From: Macrocystis pyrifera
Taxonomy: Eukaryota > Sar > Phaeophyceae > Laminariales > Laminariaceae
Reading direction: 5' to 3'
NCBI GenBank assembly: GCA_031763025.1
Contig: JASSKH010000001.1
Span: 18,329,142 to 18,393,141 of the forward strand
Length of the DNA stretch: 64,000 bases
Shown here: positions 57,801-64,000 of the stretch, one piece after another
Numbering within the stretch: position 1 is the stretch's first letter
How the letters are laid out: the number at the start of each line of letters is the position of its first letter
The notes under the pieces: model-generated
What the model saw: the letters and a program-made list of their open reading frames with translations, nothing else
Databases searched by the model: none
Told to the model about the DNA's origin: nothing
Made by a program: the position numbers and the translations under genes

Positions 57801-60800
57801 CGAGAATTGACGCCCGCGACACGGCAGGCCGACGACGTCTCGGGGGTGAAGGGCATTATCGACACCGAAAAAGCCGGGCACTACGACGAGGGAAGGGGTC
57901 AAGGTCAGCAGGGTAGCGAACAAGTATGGGTGTTGGTTCGTCGCCCCGTTACACACCCTATTGTAGACAGCAAAGAAGTGCGCGAGGTTTCTTCCGGTAC
58001 AGTTCACGAAAGCCCTTACTTTGTTGATTTATTAGCACTACCCACTGGCCTGTTTAGTCGCTTGACTAAGTAGCGTGACCGAGAAGTCCAGTGGACAGTG
58101 CTATATTTTCAGTACCAGTTGCCAATCTGGCCGGTAGCATAGCCCCTATATCACCAACTCTGAGAAATATGAATATCGACAGGTAGCAAGAAGTTGGAAG
58201 CTTAGTAAAAAACAAAAATTGACCCGACGCTCGAACGAAACTCGCAAAAGTGTTTGTACGTGGTGATATTAGTGTAGGAGATACTCCGCCTTAAGGTAAG
58301 GGTATCAGTCTTTCGCGGAAAACAATGCGACTGACGGAAGTCCTCAGCTCGCAAGCTTCCCGGTATGACATGCACTATCCCGCTGGTGTTGAAATACGAT
58401 AGTTTCGCTGTACAACTTACGTCATGGAATGTTTCATCTGGTGAAGCCCTCCCTGCTACACATTACCACAGACAGTTTTGGGACTAAGACTAGGCGCGGG
58501 AGCTCAGAAAAAAAGCGGTGCTGCCTCCATCGTGGCACACGAGTCCCCCCTTGTACTGCTCACATGTCGCACATGTCTCACATATCTCACATATGCCTCA
58601 TAAAAAAATAGGCATGGCCCATAACAAATGTGTTTGCTAGGTCGTGTCTTGTATTGCACAGGGTCCAAAACGGGCGAATACGGCGGCAGCAGTGGAGACG
58701 ATACGGAAGAAGCGCCACGGAAATGCCTCCAAAGCAAACCCTGCGGGCCCGCCGAGAGTATGCACTTTGAGGGGCACCTCCTGCACCGTGTTTGCGGAGT
58801 TACAGGTGAGCTACTGGCTGTATGGTAGGGAGGGGAGGGGGATTTTTTGTTCTCGAATGCTTCTGTCGGGCGGGAAATTTTCAACTGAGATTTTTGACCC
58901 ACTGCCTTACTAGTAGCACTTGTGTTCACCTGCGTTCTACAATTTGTGCGACCAAGTTCCCAAGCCAAGCCTCTCAGTTCTTAGTGGTTTTCGCCACATG
59001 CTTGACCTAGCCAATGGCATGGCTCGTCGGGGAAGGTATCTGTACACGTTTCCTCAAAGACAAATTTGGCATGTTCTGTTTGTGGTGTCAGGGGGGAGGA
59101 ACACAGACATCCTTACGTAAGGAACCTCGCAAAACAAAGAAGGTGCTGTGTGCCCCCTCTATGCCTCCCTCGATACCGTGGCGCGATGCAGGCAAGTTCC
59201 CGGCCGGAACGGAGGGGTATTCGGAAGAAGACCGATACCGTTTAGGACACGCGCTTTTGGAGGATTCCGGAGAGGATCAGCTCGCCAAGCTCCGGAGAAA
59301 CCCTGCGATTATGGACATTTTGCTCAGGCTCAAAGGTTTTTCGGTCTCCCTTGTGGGTCCCCGTGGGTCTGGAGAGGGGGGTCCGGCCCCGCCGGATGTT
59401 GCGGGGGGGGCTGGGAGTGGGGCCACCGTGAGGAGGGTTGGCGTGGCTAGGGTCGCGCAGGAAGGGTACCTGCGTCTGTTTGAGGAGATGCTGAGCGAGC
59501 TGCTCAAAATACAGAGGGAGAAGAGCAAGGTGCGTGCAACACGAAAAAGTTGTAAAATGAAATGTGCGTTCGTAGTTAAGTTGAGGCAAAGTCTTCCGAC
59601 GTCTAAGACGACGACGACGACGACGAAATATGCTCCTGCTGTGTCTCGGTCATCGAATGACCTCGTCTTACCTCTGCGCGTCCTTGTGTGTGTCGTAGCT
59701 AAGAACCTCCGCGTATATTTACGTGCCAAGACCCCCGCGTACCATATTGTGTAATAACGAGGACACTCCGCGCATATATATATATATATATTTTTATAGG
59801 CAATACCTCTCCACGTATCCACATGTGCAACAATAGCCACAAAGACCTCGAGGAATCGTAATGTATAATAGCCAAGACTTCAACGTGTCCTACTGTGCAC
59901 GGCACTAACCTAAAGACCTCCTCGAGTGTTTTCTAACGTGTGATCTGGTCAAGGGCCATGTTTTCTAACGTGTGATCTGGTCAAGGGCCATTCGTCGCTC
60001 TCGGGCTATGTCCTAGGCATATCCCTCGAGAAAAATAGTGTAGCTATAATATAGGAAATCGCGTCGGAGGATATTTTTAACTGTCGTCAACTCGAGCGCG
60101 TTGGTTTGTTTTGATTACTCGGAGAGTTGGTAGCTATCAATCTCGATCGGCACTCTTGAATCGATTTCGGTCAACTCGAAAGGCGCCACTTGTTTTTTTG
60201 CTGTGGTGTATCTTGTCACCCAACATATTTGTCGCCGCTCTGTCCGGCAATGTAAGGACTGTTCGGGTACTCATGTAAGTTCGCATACATCCGATATATA
60301 TGAGCACAGAGCGGTATCCGTGTCGGTCTGAGGAACCCTCGTCGCTCGTACTGTCTCCGACGGCACGCAAGGGACGATGTTGCTTCACGGTCGCTATAGC
60401 GGGTTGGGCGTAGAGAACACGCTAAAACGCGAGCAAGCGTCCGGTTGGCACTCGCCATACCAAGGCGGAGAGCCCAGCCCCCCCCCACCTCAACGCTGAG
60501 ATATCCTCCTGTCTTCTTCATATACTGCTTTCCGCAAAGAGGCAAAAAAAACGAAACAAAAGTCTCCTGTGGGCTGTGGGGGAGTAAACACACGCTCACG
60601 GAGAAAAAAATCGCGTGTTTCTGTCCTGTTTTCTGTTTCACACCCCAGGACGACGCATGCTTGACTCCGAGTAGCCCCCTTACTTATCATCAAGTTCCTA
60701 GCCTTGAAGAGCTATATTACCATACCTTGATGTACTTTTTCAGCAGCTAATGCCGACAGGCAACCCCATGGGCAAAATGCTTACTCACATTTATCTAAAC

Positions 60801-63800
60801 TGAACCCCAACTATGCTGGTTAGCTACGTCTTCAGTTGATCCAAAAATACACTGGGTAGCTCCCCACAGGTTTGATCCAGTTGAGAACCCCGGCCGGTTG
60901 AGGACCCCAGACTCAAACGTTCAACCCGCTAGGTGGAAAGACTCGGGCGATTATTCGATTTTTGTGCGTTTCCGAAGGTGGTTTATTGCTCGAATTGTAC
61001 CCTCGCTGCTTGCACCTTGGACGGGTTTTGCCAGCCTGCGTAACGCCTGATTGATGCAACGGTAACCCCTCCCCCCTCTGCCCGGAAACCCTTTTTGAGA
61101 AAGAACGTCCGGTGAAGTTTTTGTTTCGTTGTTTCTCGGCAGGCGGCACGAGCGGAGAAGCAGGCACTTGTAAAAGAGTTGGAGCGCGCTTGCGCCGTAG
61201 AGACGGCCATGAAAGCCGAAGCCGAAGTGCACGCCGTGCAGCTGGAAGCGCTCCTTGCGGTGAAGCGGGCCTTAACCACCGAGGCAAGTTGGGATAACGC
61301 CAACACACTCGCTTGCTACAAATCTTTGTTGTGACTACGTGCTATTAATACCTGGTAGCACTCTGGGCGGAAATATAAGAACCTTTGGTCCCTTCTTTGT
61401 TATGTATAAAAGATCCTTATATTTACGTCCAGAGTGGTATGGTACAATGACCCAACAGGGATGGAAGTATGCGGCAAAGCTACTTGGCAGGTATGTTCGA
61501 TTGGGCTCCTAAAGGGCGCTGTGGAACTGTCCGACATCGTAGGAACAGCATTTATTTGTGGTACCCAGCATCGTTGGAATAACATTGACATGGTCTACAA
61601 CAGTATTCGTTACCAATGTATACTGGTATCTAGGTACGGCAGTGGTGCCGGTATTGTATGCACCAGCCAAACTATGCCGGCATAATAGCCATAGCGGCAA
61701 CCGGCACTAAGTTACTACTCCCTCCGCACACTGGTCAGTGCCGGTATATGATACATGCGCCAAGCGATTCGACAGGCACTATTATCATAGAGGGCGGTTT
61801 CCCCGGCACTACAGCACTGTAGAGGGCAGCCGGCGTTACCTAACCGGCACTATAGAGGGACCACCACTGCTGTAACGGGATTGTTTACCGGATTTGCGCT
61901 TTCATTTTTTTCTCTGTTTGACTTACTGTTAGTACAGTTCCTCAAACGAGGAGTCTCGGATAAATCAAATGCTTCATGCTATTCCTGCCCTAGCGCTCGA
62001 GACCTGCTTACGGGGGCCCATACGTAGTGAATAGGACCAAACATTGTTCGTAAAAATAGGGAAATGCATATAGGTTTTAGTGTGTACCGTAGGTCCCTCG
62101 TAATATTATGAGAATGCACATTGCTACGAGAGTGATGCGAATCGCCCTCGAGATCACAACACCCGGGACTTGTTACGCGCATCGTGAGTCTCGAAGGCGG
62201 GAGTCTACTAATAATGTCTTGAATTGGTAAGTATGTATTTGTTCACCACTCTGAACCGTACTATAAAGGACTGTTCCGACATTAATAGCAATACCAAGCG
62301 GTTCTTATACTTTGCTAGGTACAATGACTAAATCGCCGTCGACATAGCGCGGTATAGACTGCATAGTGGTGCTCTGCCGTGCGTATATGGTGGTGTTCTG
62401 CAGTGCGGAAACAAAGCCGTGAGATGGTGTAGGTGCGGTGCTGTGCTTTGTGACAGAGTCTGTACAGATGTCGCGAGATGTGCCGCTGGAAATATTCGTT
62501 CAGTTGTGTAGTACCATGTAGGCTGGTAGGCCGGAGACAACTTTCAGAAGTTCATCTATGGAGCACGAACACTCACGATAAACATTTTTCTCCGCCATGG
62601 TGATTTGTCACATTTCAATGGAACAACAACATTCTCAACGGAGCGTAAAGCGTGTCCTGTGCATGGTTAGACGCCAGTCGACGAGGGAAGAAAATGGTGA
62701 AGTCTTCTCGCAAAAAAACTCCTGTAAGGCGCGCATCGCAGTAGGGGCGGAGTGCGGGGAGGGGGGGGGCGTCCTTTCTGTGTCACTCCGGATCTGATCT
62801 AAGCTACTAAATGGAGAGAACTGAAGACGTAGGGGGAAGGCAATACTAGATGTGAGGGAAAGAATAAGGAAGGAAAAATTAAATGCATGTCGCCACGTAC
62901 TAAATTGCGGCTGCACATACCACTCTTCAGACCCCGAGAGGCATCTCTAAGCAATTTCGGGGGAGGGAAAACGCAAACGTTTATGTCTGAGAGCTGGTCA
63001 CAGGGGACTGGAGTGGATTATTTTTGGTTACGATTTGTTCAAGTAATCTCGATAGATGGAATAGCCAACATCAACGCTATATGTGGTGCCTGGTATATAG
63101 TACGCGCAAAAAAACCCAAACCTAACCCACCCCCGCATTTGTTTTTTTTCCAAGGTCAATGCCCAGAGACTACAGCTGGATGATCTGCTTACCGAAGCAG
63201 ACGCTCGACACAAAACGGAACGGGTGGAGCAGCGAGAACGCTTCGCCGAAGAAGCCAAGCGGAAAAGCTTGCTTCACGAACTTAAGGTATAACGCTTGCC
63301 TACTTCACTTTGGACGCAACACAACACCAGGCGCGCAAAGAAAGTCCTCTTGAAACCACCTCCTGAAACAAAAGGCAGTAGGTAGCTATGCTTCACCGCT
63401 GATCACTCAAAAACACTCCCCGAAAGGAGAAAACAAAGGGAAACCGACTATTGTCGATGATTATTGTCGACGAGACAAGGCCTTAAGCTGTCCTCTCCAT
63501 GGCCTGTTAGGTTTGCGAAGAACAATCACATCTTCAAAAACGATTCACAATATTTTCGAACCCAAAATGCCGAAACAGTTCTTGTTCAAAATCCTGGGTC
63601 CGTCCATCGGATTGAGTCACGATTTGACCGCGATTTTTTGTGCTTTCCGTCCCAATCCTGAGTCGATCCATCTGAATGGGCCACGACTTTTTTTACCGCG
63701 ATAGTTTGTGCTTGTCAGTCTTAATCTTGTGTCCGTCCATCTGATTGAATCTCGATAATTTTCCACGGTTAATGTGTGGCTACATGATATGATATGATAC

Positions 63801-63973
63801 TATACTATACGATATGGTAGGAGGAAGACCGTGCCATTCGAATTCGGTTCGCCGAGAGGGAAACGGAGGCCACGAAGTTCGAGAGGGGGCTGCGGTCCAT
63901 GGGACGCCTGGCGGCAAAGGTGGACAGGACTAGGGCCATCAACGAAAGGATGCGGGAGGCTAACGACAAGTGA
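54827..63973 (+). CDS. Hypothetical coiled-coil protein (8 exons)
   Basis: Exons 54827..55252, 56236..56441, 57755..57903, 58662..58805, 59192..59529, 61143..61283, 63155..63286 and 63821..63973. All phases agree (0/0, 0/2, 2/1, 1/1, 1/0, 0/0, 0/0, 0/stop), giving 562 aa. An in-frame Met at 54698 would add 43 residues. Residues 1-140 are basic, with a Thr-rich linker, then KGEALYLAAILHARLSD and LDQFLLAFFSDP. The middle is Gly/Asp-rich, then YSEEDRYRLGHALLEDSG. From about residue 395 to the end there is a long charged alpha-helical coiled coil (YLRLFEEMLSELLKIQREKSK, KQALVKELERAC, RVEQRERFAEEAKR). No catalytic motif is seen. A structural or cytoskeletal, perhaps flagellar, role is only a guess. 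The 61284 donor is GC. The AAGTGAGAG text at the stop could instead be a donor, so the gene may continue past the window. Confidence 0.78.
57755..58073 (+). other. Read-through frame of exon 3
   Basis: The exon 3 frame stays open past the proposed donor at 57904 to a TAG at 58074, so a retained-intron or alternative 3' end form is possible. The spliced reading is preferred because phase 1 at 57903 matches exon 58662. Confidence 0.35.
61359..61436. mobile_element. MITE-C, best copy
   Basis: 78 bp with near-perfect inverted ends CACTCTGGGCGGAAATATAA and, reversed, CACTCTGGACGTAAATATAA. Short AT-rich core. It follows TACCTGGTA (61349-61357) and lies in an intron of the coiled-coil gene. Confidence 0.8.
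62011..62100. mobile_element. MITE-A, copy 5 (internal deletion)
   Basis: 90 bp, left end CGGGGGCCCATACGTAGTGA and shortened right end AGGTCCCTCG, TA on both sides; core AAAAATAGGGAAATGCATAT. Confidence 0.75.
62668..62830 (+). repeat. Repeat F, copy 2
   Basis: Shares GACGCCAGTCGACGAGGGAAG, a G-run block and GTCACTCCGGATCTGA with 45565-45725. In an intron of the coiled-coil gene. Confidence 0.6.
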
Positions 63974-64000
63974 GAGAGTGACTGTACAGGCCTAAAACAG

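Noticed and set aside
58628-58828. Stand-alone 66-aa protein
   Set aside because: The frame is real but is exon 58662-58805 of the coiled-coil gene; the flanks are intron.
1-64000. CRISPR array, bacterial operons or prophage
   Set aside because: No regularly spaced identical repeats with unique spacers were seen. All confident genes are interrupted by spliceosomal introns.

Overview
The window reads as nuclear DNA of an intron-rich eukaryote. It has spliceosomal introns of mostly 0.2 to 3.6 kb, mitochondrial-type proteins, tandem ankyrin-repeat genes, and very many short transposons and satellites. There is no bacterial operon structure. Long introns, abundant CAG/CTG and TAC-type repeats and this ankyrin family best fit a stramenopile, probably a brown alga. 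That placement is inference.

I rebuilt the genes by joining exons in compatible phase at splice sites. (1) Two paralogous two-exon ankyrin genes lie on the minus strand: complement(<1..1396), with one frame break, and complement(11895..14410). (2) A plus-strand gene for an ATP11/ATPAF1-type mitochondrial F1-ATPase assembly factor runs from about 27671 to 36692. (3) A complete ten-exon COQ5 gene (ubiquinone C-methyltransferase, 347 aa) occupies complement(39053..54294). (4) A divergent eight-exon gene of unknown function, 54827..63973, encodes a 562-aa protein with a long C-terminal coiled coil. COQ5 and gene 4 start 532 bp apart, suggesting a shared promoter. ATP11 and COQ5 converge. Both recognised enzymes act in the mitochondrion.

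The rest is dominated by mobile DNA. An almost intact 2.54-kb LTR element (24773..27314) has near-identical LTRs, a 5-bp target duplication, a two-knuckle Gag and no pol. A hAT-like element (20136..22829) has an 8-bp target duplication and a broken cargo that I do not recognise as transposase. A 926-bp inverted-repeat element (8645..9570) sits inside one copy of a dispersed repeat whose other copy (23710..24290) lacks it. There are tRNA-derived SINEs and at least three MITE families, whose copies fall mainly in introns and between genes.

Region by region: 1-1.4 kb ankyrin gene 1; 1.4-11.9 kb gene-poor repeats; 11.9-14.4 kb ankyrin gene 2; 14.4-20.1 kb gene-poor, with GGGCC-rich and triplet satellites; 20.1-27.3 kb transposons; 27.7-36.7 kb ATP11; 39.1-54.3 kb COQ5; 54.8-64 kb coiled-coil gene. 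The most unusual signals are a 9-mer, TACCAGGTA, present at least 21 times and seen as a presence/absence difference between two repeat copies, and three GC-AG introns in two neighbouring genes.
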